A stretch of 42,764 bases of DNA from an uncultured Flavobacteriales bacterium (GTDB lineage Bacteria; Bacteroidota; Bacteroidia; Flavobacteriales_D; Sanyastnellaceae), in the NCBI GenBank assembly GCA_937967465.1, contig CALBSW010000039.1, positions 1 to 42,764 of the forward strand, in the 5' to 3' direction. The notes below the pieces were generated by a model. It did not search any database and was not told where the DNA came from. It saw nothing but the letters and a program-made list of their open reading frames with translations. Position numbers and translations under genes: made by a program. Shown here in pieces: positions 31,947 to 39,843 of this stretch (position 1 is its first letter; every line of letters begins with the position of its first letter).

Positions 31947-33860
31947 ATGAATTCCAACTTCCTCTCCGGTCGCTGGTCGACCGGACTTCTCGGAATGTGC
32001 GCCTTGCTCGCTTCGTGTGCAGGGCCATCTTCCTCTGAAGACGCCGCTTCCAATGCCAAGGCACAACGCGTTCTCGCCATGAACCAAGTCACCGATCACC
32101 ACAGCTACTCCCGTCCGGCTGAAGCCCGCATCACCCACCTCAACTGGGACGCAACCGTGGACTTCAACACGCGGACCATCACTGGCACGGCGACCTACGA
32201 CATCGAGACGGCAGACGATGCCCAACGCATCGTCTTCGACACCCATGACCTCACCGTGCACGCGGTCACCGTGGACGGAGCTGAAGCCTCCTTCACCCTG
32301 GGCGATGCCCAACCCTTCATTGGAAGTGCCTTGACCGTTCCCCTGTCGGAGGACGCCAAGCAAGTGGCCATCCACTACACCTCCAGCCCGGATGCCAACG
32401 CCCTGCTGTGGGTGGAAGCCCAGGGAGACCAAGCGCCCTTCCTCTTCACGCAAAGTCAGGCCATCCTGGCGCGGACGTGGATTCCGGTGCAGGATTCGCC
32501 TGGCGTCCGGTTCTCGTACGACGCCACGGTCAATGTGCCGGAAGGGCTGATGGCGCTGATGAGTGCCGAGAACCCCACCGAGGTCACACCCGAAGGCCGT
32601 TACACCTTCCGCATGGCACAGCCGATTCCCGCCTACCTGCTGGCCCTGGCGGTGGGGGAAGTGGAGTTCCGCTCGGTTGGAGACCGCTGCGCCGTCTACG
32701 CTACGCCGGACCTGATCGACAAGGCCGCATATGAGTTTGCCGAAATGGAAGACCTGCTCCTCGCGGCAGAAGGGCTGTACGGTCCTTACGCTTGGGAACG
32801 GTATGACCTGCTCATCCTCCCCGCAGCCTTCCCCTTTGGTGGCATGGAGAACCCCCGTTTGACGTTCGCCACCCCCACCATCATCGCCGGGGACCGGTCC
32901 CTCGTCTCGCTGGTGGCCCACGAGTTGGCCCACTCCTGGAGCGGCAACCTCGTGACCAACGCCACATGGGATGACTTCTGGCTCAATGAAGGCTTCACCG
33001 TCTATTTCGAGCAGCGCATCATGGAGGCCGTGTACGGTCGGGATGTCAGCGAAATGCTCGCCACCCTGAGCTACCAGGGACTCGTCGACGAGGTGGACGC
33101 CATCAGCGACCTCAATCCCGACGACACCCACCTGAAGCTCCACTTGCAGGGCCGTGATCCCGATGACGGCATGACCGCCATCGCCTATGACAAAGGCTAC
33201 TTCTTCCTGCGCTTGCTGGAAAACACCGTGGGGCGCGAGCGCTTCGACGCTTGGCTGTCAAACTACTTCGAGACCTATGCCTTCAAGGGCATGGACACAG
33301 AGCGGTTCGTGACCTATTTGAAGGAGACCCTGCTTGCTGATGAAGCCGACCTCGCAACCGTTCGCCTCGATGAATGGATCTACGGACCGGGGTTGCCCGA
33401 CAACTGCCCCCAAGTTGCCAGTGCCCGCATCGAGCGGGTGGACGCCACCCTCGCAGGTTGGGAATCCGGCGACATCGCCACGGCGGACTTGCCTTGGAAC
33501 GAATGGGTGTACCAGGAGCGCTACCGCTTCCTGTCCAACCTCGCGGATGACACTCCAGCCGAGCGCATGGCCGACCTCGACGCCACGTGGGGCATTGGCA
33601 ATACGGGCAACAACGAAGTCCTGTTTGCCTGGATGGAACAGTCCATCCGCAGCCAATACGCGCCGACCTATCCGCGACTGGAGGCCTTCCTCATTGAGGT
33701 CGGTCGCCGCAAGTTCCTCACGCCGCTGTACCGCGCCATGAAGGAGACGGACCAAATGGACATGGCCCTGGACATCTACGGCAAGGCACGCTCCGGATAC
33801 CACAGCGTGGCCACGGGCACCATGGACGAACTGCTCGGTTGGATGGACGGCAACAGCTGA
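31947..33860 (+). CDS. M1 aminopeptidase lipoprotein, leukotriene-A4-hydrolase-like
   Basis: 637 aa. A lipoprotein signal ends in ALLASCAG, so it is membrane-anchored. All M1 catalytic parts are present: the exopeptidase loop FPFGGMENPRLTFATPT, HELAHSWSGNLVTN (first His near 325), WLNEGFTVYFE with the third zinc Glu, and YDKGYFFLRLLE with the catalytic Tyr region. The C-terminal helical ARM-like domain is that of LTA4 hydrolase/aminopeptidase B. It probably removes N-terminal residues in the periplasm or at the surface. It is the last gene of the plus-strand run before a strong terminator. Confidence 0.95.
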   Translation: MNSNFLSGRWSTGLLGMCALLASCAGPSSSEDAASNAKAQRVLAMNQVTDHHSYSRPAEARITHLNWDATVDFNTRTITGTATYDIETADDAQRIVFDTHDLTVHAVTVDGAEASFTLGDAQPFIGSALTVPLSEDAKQVAIHYTSSPDANALLWVEAQGDQAPFLFTQSQAILARTWIPVQDSPGVRFSYDATVNVPEGLMALMSAENPTEVTPEGRYTFRMAQPIPAYLLALAVGEVEFRSVGDRCAVYATPDLIDKAAYEFAEMEDLLLAAEGLYGPYAWERYDLLILPAAFPFGGMENPRLTFATPTIIAGDRSLVSLVAHELAHSWSGNLVTNATWDDFWLNEGFTVYFEQRIMEAVYGRDVSEMLATLSYQGLVDEVDAISDLNPDDTHLKLHLQGRDPDDGMTAIAYDKGYFFLRLLENTVGRERFDAWLSNYFETYAFKGMDTERFVTYLKETLLADEADLATVRLDEWIYGPGLPDNCPQVASARIERVDATLAGWESGDIATADLPWNEWVYQERYRFLSNLADDTPAERMADLDATWGIGNTGNNEVLFAWMEQSIRSQYAPTYPRLEAFLIEVGRRKFLTPLYRAMKETDQMDMALDIYGKARSGYHSVATGTMDELLGWMDGNS

Positions 33861-33881
33861 TTTCGCCAACCAGAAGGACAA

Positions 33882-33911
33882 AAAAAGGCCGCCCGATGGG
33901 GCGGCCTTTTT
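33882..33911. terminator. Bidirectional intrinsic terminator between the M1 aminopeptidase and the CHU_C adhesin
   Basis: 13-bp perfect stem (aaaaaggccgccc / gggcggccttttt) with loop gatg, between convergent stops at 33860 and 33932. A- and T-tracts make it active in both directions. Confidence 0.92.
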
Positions 33912-33931
33912 CTTGAGGTCCAATTTGAATC

Positions 33932-36900
33932 TCAGCGGGTCAAGTTGATGAACCCTTTGATTTCCCGCTTTTCATTGGTCGATTCCGAATAGAGGACGAC
34001 CCGGTATGCGTACACCCCATCCAAGGCGTAGTACCAAGCCGTTGGGTCCACCACTTCATCGTCGGCTTGACCAGCCCATCCAGTATCGACGTCCTCGGTG
34101 TGGAAGACCTCTTCGCCCCAGCGGTTGTAGACCCACATCTCGAAACGGTCAGGATCGATGTCCGTGCCGTACACCGCCCAGAGGTCATTGAATCCGTCGT
34201 TGTTCGGCGTGAAGCTGTTGGGGATGAACACATTGAAGAAGTCGAAGATCTCAATGTTCCGGGTCACTTGGCTCTCACAACCATTGGTGTCCAGCACAGC
34301 CAAGGTCACGGGGTAGATCCCGCCTTGGCCCATCGGGAACGTGTACGTCGGGTTCGGTTCGAAACTCGTCGCCTCCGGATCGCCGATGATGAACGTCCAA
34401 TCCCACTGGACCACGTTCGGGGACACGCTGCTCGTGAAATCGATGCGCGTCTCCGGCGCCGTGGTCGGCTGCGGTCCGGCATCGAAGCCCACGCTCGGCG
34501 GCGTGTACACTTGGATGTAGTTGTCAGCGATGGTCGTGTTGACACAGCCCGTGGTGGTGATCACCGACAAGGAGATGTCATAGACGCCGGGCTCCTCGAA
34601 AATGTGGACCGGAGCACCTTCACCGCTCTGTCCGCCGTCTCCGAAATCCCAAGCGACACTTTGGACAAAGGCGGAAGGGATGCTGTGGGAGAAGGGAATC
34701 GCTTCTGGCACGCATCCCCGGGTGGTGTCCGCTGTCAAAGTCAGGTCATACGGCTGCTCCACTTCGACCTCCATGCAGGCCGTCACAGGTGGCGTGGTGC
34801 AAGCCTCTGAAACGGTCACACAGAACTCTCCGGTCAACGGAGGCACAAATCCAACTTGATCCTCCTCACCGTTGGCGAAGGCCACCCCGTCGTAAGTGAA
34901 CTCGTAGGAATAACCGTTGCCCTCACCGCCCGTCACATTGACTGCAGAAAGCAGGACCTCGTCACCCAGGCAAATCATGTCGTCTCCATCGATGCCCACC
35001 GTGAAACCGTCGTAGATGCCGACCGTGACAGAGCCCGGTTGGGTGATGCAGCCAGCAGCATCCGTACCCTGCACTTCGTAGGTCGTGGTGCTGGTAGGAC
35101 TGACCAGAATGGAGGCGCCAACACCGACGGGGTCGCCATTGGCCGTCCAGTTGAATCCGTAAGGACCACCGGACGCCGCTTCAGCCGTCAACACAGCCGT
35201 ACCCCCAATGCAAATGATGTCGTCCGGGCTGACCGTGATGCCGGGTGGTTCAGGATCAGCGAGGTCGAATTCAGAAGTGTAGCTGCACCCCGTCTGGTCA
35301 CTGACCTCCAACGTGTAGGAGCCCGCTTCCAAGTTGTCAAACACCAGCAATCCTCCTCCGTAATTCTGCTGCTCCAGCACCCCAGTCGCATCGCTCAACA
35401 CCACGTCCCACGGTCCCTCCGCGGCGGGCTCGTTGATGTCGATTTGGATGCTGCCATCCGTGATCAAGCAAGTCGGATCGCTGAAATCCGTCGTGTACTC
35501 AAAACCGGGGACCACCAACACCGTGTCCGTCGTGGCACAATTCTCCAATCCAATGGGCTCCACGAAAACCACATACTCCGTCGGAGTGCCATCGAACGTG
35601 TTCACGATGGGCTGGGCGCTGGTGGGATTGGTCAAATTGTCCGGCGGCTCCCAGCTCCAGGTGAACCCGCACGCGTCCTGACCACAGCCGGCGCACCAAC
35701 TGACTTCCGAATAGGTTCCCGATCCACAGCTCACACTGCCGTCCGAGGTGAAGAGCACCGTCAAGCAACCGTCCGGGTTGGTCGCCATCACCGACGTCTC
35801 CGGGTAGTCCCCGGTCAAGTCCACCAGCTGCGGTGCATTGATGTCAGACCCGTCAAACACCTGAATGTGGTCGAAGAAATTCTCGATCTGCCCATCGTAG
35901 AACAAGATGCTCATCATGGTTCCATCTCCCGGGTTGTCCGGGCAATAGGTCCACGTGGTGTTCTCGTTGTTGTCGTAGCAGTAGGTGGTCGTGCCTTGAT
36001 CTCCACCACAAGGGGATGGTCCACCCCCGACAAAGGCGCCTTGCAACTCCACTGGGTCGCCACAGAAGACCTGATCCGGACCCGCCGTGATGCTGTTTTC
36101 TGGGCCTTCGACCACCTCGATGCTGAGGGTCGTGTCAAACGTGCAGCTGAAGTTGTTGGTCACCGTAAAGGTGTAGTCGTAGATGCCTGGATCGTCCAGG
36201 ATGATGTCGCAGTAATTCGCATCAAAGTCCTGGTTGATGATGCCAGGACCCGTCCAGAACGAGCTGTCCGCATTGAGACCAATGGTCGGCGTGAAGGTGG
36301 TCACACCAGGAATGAGCGCCGGATTGAGGTTCAAGCCCCACTCAAAAATGTACCCGTTGTCAATGGCGAGGTTGTCGACCACCGAGAAAGTCCAAGTACC
36401 ATTCAAAGGACATCCCACGAAATCACAGAGGTCACCTTCTGAAGTGTAGATGCCGGCAATCGCAGTGTAGTTGCTTTCTGCGTTGCCAGCGTTGTCCGTG
36501 TAGGTGACGTTGGTCCAGTTGGCGTTGTCGTTGATGTTGGAGGCGATGTCCGGATTGGGACTCCATCCGTAATCGTAGCCGGTTCCAGGCACATTGGAGC
36601 CATCGTCCACAGCCTCGCCGAGAAAGCATCCACCGCCACCATTGGGGTAGCTCATCAACGGCACCGTGGTCCCATCGGGACAGGTGATGGTGAGGTCCAA
36701 GTCCCCCATGTAGCTGTGCTCCATGTTGACCGTGACCGACAACAGGTCATCACAACTCTCCAAGGTCGCACCATCTTCAAAGAAGTCGAAGTTGAGCTCA
36801 CTGGAATAGCTGAAACCAGCGCCGTCGGCGAGGTACGTCTCTCCCGCCACCACTTGGGGAGGCAGCGCCGTCCACGTGACACTCTGCACCGGATTGCCGT

Positions 36901-37747
36901 CGACGAATGCCGGACTGCCTGCACACACCGGCGTGCTCTGGAAACTGTTGAACAGCGGAATGGTGCTGACCAGAACTTGCAAGGGTTGCAGGTTGAGCGA
37001 CACGCAACCATTGTTGTCGATCACACTCAGGTTGACGATGTACTCACCCGGCTCATCAAAACTGTGGGTCACGTTGCCACTGTTGTTCAAGGTGTCGATG
37101 GTGCCGTCGTCGAAATTCCAAATCCAGTTCTCCAGGTTGAACCCAGGCTCCGCAAAAGACCCGGCGTCGCCGAAGGTGATGGGCGCATTGAGGCAGACCC
37201 CGATGGACAAGGAATCGGGGTTCGGAAGCGGCGGATCCACAATCGAGCTGGCCGATGTCGGCGTGGCGCATGGCGTTGTGCAGCTGATGTTGGCCTCCCA
37301 TCCCGGGGCAGCGTCATTGGCTGGGCCGTTGTCTTGGAAGACGAACGTCAAGCATCCCGTCGGGTTGTTCACGGTCGCCGTGACCGGCAAACCCTGAAGG
37401 TTGTTTCCGGTGTAGTTGCCCATCGACGGAGAACCGGCATCCGGTCCGTCATAAATGAACAGGTAGTCGCTGTTGTTGGGGTTGGGGTTGGTTTGGAGGC
37501 CGAACGCGACAAAACTGACCGACACGGCATCTCCCGGATTGTCCGGGCAGATGGTGTAGGTGAAGTTCTCATCCGGGTAGGGATTGCCCGTCCCATCTTC
37601 GGAGTTTCCGGCATCGACGAAAATTCCAGCACAGGTCTCGACGGTCTCGTCGCCCATGATGAAAAATTGGGCCTGCATGGCCCCTGCTCCCATGACGAGG
37701 AACAGGGTGAAAAAGGCACGGAGGATCTGGTTTCGGATCATGCGCAT
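33932..37747 (-). CDS. Large secreted multidomain adhesin (CUB, PKD, P-domain, SprB-like) with CHU_C/T9SS type B C-terminus
   Basis: 1271 aa. A signal peptide (ILRAFFTLFLVMGAGAMQAQ) is followed by a CUB-like domain (about 40-160: YTICPDNPGDAVSVSF), a PKD domain (WIWNFDDGTIDTLNN), a proprotein-convertase P-domain (VTVNMEHSYMGDLDLTITC to GTWTFSVVDNLAIDNG), a second CUB-like domain (TYCPDNPGDGTMMSILFYDG), an SprB-like repeat (DPTCLITDGSIQIDI), Ig-like and two more PKD modules (VAWDFGDGGQSG; VQWDWTFIIG), and the gliding-motility C-terminal domain from about 1170 (VFIPNSFTPNNDGFNDLW, VYNRWGEEVFHT). Family knowledge: CHU_C is a T9SS type B export/anchoring signal, and many such proteins are adhesins. 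It is probably surface-exposed; the ligand is unknown. The start is ATG 37747; 37741 is also possible. It lies 93 nt downstream of the PKD/CHU_C membrane protein gene. Confidence 0.93.
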   Translation of the reverse strand: MRMIRNQILRAFFTLFLVMGAGAMQAQFFIMGDETVETCAGIFVDAGNSEDGTGNPYPDENFTYTICPDNPGDAVSVSFVAFGLQTNPNPNNSDYLFIYDGPDAGSPSMGNYTGNNLQGLPVTATVNNPTGCLTFVFQDNGPANDAAPGWEANISCTTPCATPTSASSIVDPPLPNPDSLSIGVCLNAPITFGDAGSFAEPGFNLENWIWNFDDGTIDTLNNSGNVTHSFDEPGEYIVNLSVIDNNGCVSLNLQPLQVLVSTIPLFNSFQSTPVCAGSPAFVDGNPVQSVTWTALPPQVVAGETYLADGAGFSYSSELNFDFFEDGATLESCDDLLSVTVNMEHSYMGDLDLTITCPDGTTVPLMSYPNGGGGCFLGEAVDDGSNVPGTGYDYGWSPNPDIASNINDNANWTNVTYTDNAGNAESNYTAIAGIYTSEGDLCDFVGCPLNGTWTFSVVDNLAIDNGYIFEWGLNLNPALIPGVTTFTPTIGLNADSSFWTGPGIINQDFDANYCDIILDDPGIYDYTFTVTNNFSCTFDTTLSIEVVEGPENSITAGPDQVFCGDPVELQGAFVGGGPSPCGGDQGTTTYCYDNNENTTWTYCPDNPGDGTMMSILFYDGQIENFFDHIQVFDGSDINAPQLVDLTGDYPETSVMATNPDGCLTVLFTSDGSVSCGSGTYSEVSWCAGCGQDACGFTWSWEPPDNLTNPTSAQPIVNTFDGTPTEYVVFVEPIGLENCATTDTVLVVPGFEYTTDFSDPTCLITDGSIQIDINEPAAEGPWDVVLSDATGVLEQQNYGGGLLVFDNLEAGSYTLEVSDQTGCSYTSEFDLADPEPPGITVSPDDIICIGGTAVLTAEAASGGPYGFNWTANGDPVGVGASILVSPTSTTTYEVQGTDAAGCITQPGSVTVGIYDGFTVGIDGDDMICLGDEVLLSAVNVTGGEGNGYSYEFTYDGVAFANGEEDQVGFVPPLTGEFCVTVSEACTTPPVTACMEVEVEQPYDLTLTADTTRGCVPEAIPFSHSIPSAFVQSVAWDFGDGGQSGEGAPVHIFEEPGVYDISLSVITTTGCVNTTIADNYIQVYTPPSVGFDAGPQPTTAPETRIDFTSSVSPNVVQWDWTFIIGDPEATSFEPNPTYTFPMGQGGIYPVTLAVLDTNGCESQVTRNIEIFDFFNVFIPNSFTPNNDGFNDLWAVYGTDIDPDRFEMWVYNRWGEEVFHTEDVDTGWAGQADDEVVDPTAWYYALDGVYAYRVVLYSESTNEKREIKGFINLTR

Positions 37748-37756
37748 GGTAAGCTG

Positions 37757-37764
37757 CAAAGGTG
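37757..37764 (-). promoter_or_regulatory. Possible promoter core CACCTTTG of the CHU_C adhesin gene
   Basis: On the minus strand CACCTTTG lies 9 nt before the ATG at 37747. It keeps TTTG but has CA for TA, so it may be a weak housekeeping site or a site for a different sigma factor, such as the one encoded upstream. Confidence 0.3.
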
Positions 37765-37840
37765 GAACCCGTCCGGCATTCCATTCGTTGCTTTCAGCAG
37801 AAACATCCCACGGAAAAATGTGTGCAGTGGGAAAAGGGGG

Positions 37841-39130
37841 TCATTCGACCACCACCTCATCGGAGAAGTAGGACGGTCCCACTTCACCCTGAAGGACTGC
37901 AGTCCAACGGAAACGCTCGCCAGGCTGGGCTTTCCGCCCATCGGGCAGTGCCCCATCCCAAGCTTGAATCTCCACCGTCTCATGGACGATGTGGCCAGTG
38001 GGGTCTTCCACTCGGAACACGAAAGACAAGTCCTCGTTCATCAACTTTCTCGGGAAGAACGTGTCGTAACGTCCGTCTCCATCCGGGCTGAACCTGGCCG
38101 AAGCCCCCAACCCGAAGCGACTGCCGACTTCGATGTCATGGGTGGCCACGCTTTGACAACCCTCGGGTGAGCTGGCCACCAATTGGATGCGGTGCTCTCC
38201 GACCCTCGGCAAGTCAAAGGCCACCGACTCCCCTGCCAAGGTCGACTCTCCGTCCACCACCCACGTTGCCGAGGCGGCGTCACGGCTTCGGTTCCGCAGT
38301 GCAATGCGCGGGATAGCGGCTGCGGTCGCGGGCACTTCCCACGTGAAATCCGCTTCCGGCTTGGGATGGATGGTGACGAGATTCTCAATGGTCCGCGTGC
38401 GGATCAATCCGTCGCTGATGCGGGTGACACTCAGCGTAATGTCATAGGTCCCCGGCGCCTTGAAGACGTGCCGTGGACTGGCATCGCTGCTGAATTGACC
38501 ATCGCCAAAATTCCAGAGGACCCGCACCTCTTTCATGGGCTGGCCCATCCGGAAACCGATTTCCGTGCCGACGCAGGCCGCTGTGATGTCGGTCTCAAAT
38601 GCTGCCGCACGCTCTGCAGGCAAACTGGCCCAATCTTCTGGAACAGGAGTCAACTCCATCTCCTCTGGAGCAGCTTCCGCGACATCCAGCTCGGAGTCCA
38701 ACGCCTGAGACCCCACTGCCTCAGTGCTTGCGTCAGGGAGGGTGGACATGTCGTCCAGAGAAAGCTCGCTCGCTGTCTCACTCAACATCTGCGCGCTTGC
38801 CGTCTCAGCGGCCGCATTTCCGGAGGGCTCGGTTGGGATGACCTCAGAAGCTGAGCTGACCGTCGGGGACAGCTCCACCGCATCGGGTGTGGGCTCCACT
38901 GGATCTGTGAACCACAAAGCGCCACCAATCATCGCCGCTCCAGCCACGGGTCCGATGATCCAACGCCAAGATGCTGCGGCTGCACCACCTGCTGCGCCGC
39001 CCGCCATCGCGGTCTGCATGGTGGCCCAACTCGGGGCCGCCAATCCGGGAGCCTTCCGCAAAGTCGACCTCAGTCCTTGCTCAAAGCCCCCCACCGGCTT
39101 TTTCCGTTTGTCGTCGCGTTCTTCGCTCAC
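37841..39130 (-). CDS. One-pass membrane protein with PKD domains and CHU_C-like C-terminus, putative anti-sigma partner
   Basis: 429 aa. The first 50 residues are cytoplasmic and basic (KPVGGFEQGLRSTLRKAPGL, then APSWATMQTAM). A membrane helix follows at about 55-74 (WRWIIGPVAGAAMIGGALWF). Outside are a low-complexity Ser/Glu/Ala linker, a PKD domain (VLWNFGDGQFSSDASP, then APGTYDITLSV), a second PKD-like module and a terminal domain (ARFSPDGDGRYDTFFP) that resembles the CHU_C gliding-motility domain but is degenerate. The GTG start at 39130 overlaps the sigma factor stop (GTGA), so the two are translationally coupled, the usual layout of sigma and anti-sigma. That role is an inference; the cytoplasmic segment is not a classical zinc anti-sigma domain (no HxxxCxxC). 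The gene is followed by the CHU_C adhesin. Confidence 0.85.
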   Translation of the reverse strand: MSEERDDKRKKPVGGFEQGLRSTLRKAPGLAAPSWATMQTAMAGGAAGGAAAASWRWIIGPVAGAAMIGGALWFTDPVEPTPDAVELSPTVSSASEVIPTEPSGNAAAETASAQMLSETASELSLDDMSTLPDASTEAVGSQALDSELDVAEAAPEEMELTPVPEDWASLPAERAAAFETDITAACVGTEIGFRMGQPMKEVRVLWNFGDGQFSSDASPRHVFKAPGTYDITLSVTRISDGLIRTRTIENLVTIHPKPEADFTWEVPATAAAIPRIALRNRSRDAASATWVVDGESTLAGESVAFDLPRVGEHRIQLVASSPEGCQSVATHDIEVGSRFGLGASARFSPDGDGRYDTFFPRKLMNEDLSFVFRVEDPTGHIVHETVEIQAWDGALPDGRKAQPGERFRWTAVLQGEVGPSYFSDEVVVE

Positions 39131-39726
39131 TGCCTCTTCAATTTTTCCCGAAGCCACTCCCGCAAATTGCGGCGTGCTTTGGCGTAGTTCGATTTCGACG
39201 TCCCCTCAGAGATTCCGAGTTCCGCCGCAATCTCCCGATGACTGTATTCCTCAATGGCGTAGAGGTTGAACACCGCCCGGTACATGGGCGTCAATCGCTC
39301 CATCGCATCGAGGATGTCTTTTTGGGTCAGACCTGCCCACTCCGGACCGGTCTCCGCATCCGGGTACACCGGATCAGACAACACATCGAGCATCTCCTCG
39401 TTCTCTCCCACCCACTGCAAGTGCTTGGCGGCACGAAGTGAATCGATGGCCAAATTGACCATGATGCGCCTCATCCATCCCTCGAAGGACCCCTTGAAGG
39501 TGTACCCGCCAATGTTGCCGAACACCTTGATGAATCCATCCTGCAGAACATCCAACGCCTCCTGCTCACCAGGGATATACCGGCGAATGGCCAACAACAT
39601 CCGACCGGCAAACGCCTCGTAGATGTACTGTTGTCCCCGAACATCCTGCTGCTGCGCGAGCCGAATCCAGCTCCTCAGCTGGTCCTTCTCTGGAAGGTTG
39701 GACGGTGGATTGACGAAATGACGCAC
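39127..39726 (-). CDS. ECF-type sigma-70 family RNA polymerase sigma factor
   Basis: 199 aa. Region 2 (YIYEAFAGRMLLAIRRYI, ALDVLQDGFIKVFGNIGGY, GSFEGWMRRIMVNLAIDSLR) and region 4 (MERLTPMYRAVFNLYAIEEY, then SHREIAAELGISEGTSKSNYAKARRNL) are complete, with no regions 1 or 3, so it is an ECF sigma factor. It directs RNA polymerase to a specific regulon. It is coupled to the downstream membrane protein, its likely controller. The start is GTG 39726; no ATG suits the family N-terminus. No clear promoter core is visible just upstream. The target regulon is unknown; the adhesin gene two positions downstream is a candidate. Confidence 0.95.
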   Translation of the reverse strand: MRHFVNPPSNLPEKDQLRSWIRLAQQQDVRGQQYIYEAFAGRMLLAIRRYIPGEQEALDVLQDGFIKVFGNIGGYTFKGSFEGWMRRIMVNLAIDSLRAAKHLQWVGENEEMLDVLSDPVYPDAETGPEWAGLTQKDILDAMERLTPMYRAVFNLYAIEEYSHREIAAELGISEGTSKSNYAKARRNLREWLREKLKRQ

Positions 39727-39831
39727 GATTGGTTGCCCCTTGGTCTCCGCCCAGCCACAAACTCATGTGGGCTTCACCACGGTTTGGGACAATATCGCCA
39801 AGGGAACGCACTTCCGGTCACCGGTCCGCTT

Positions 39832-39839
39832 TAGTTTCG
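39832..39839 (+). promoter_or_regulatory. Putative -7 element TAGTTTCG of mnmA
   Basis: TAnnTTcG box ending 4 nt before the ATG at 39844. Confidence 0.4.
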
Positions 39840-39843
39840 CACC

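Noticed and set aside
30801..33143. 780-aa minus-strand frame opposite the M1 genes and bioY
   Set aside because: Low-complexity antisense translation without motifs; the plus strand has three recognisable genes.
34856..36442. 528-aa plus-strand frame inside the CHU_C adhesin
   Set aside because: Arg/His/Val-rich antisense product typical of shadows; the minus strand has clear CUB and PKD motifs.
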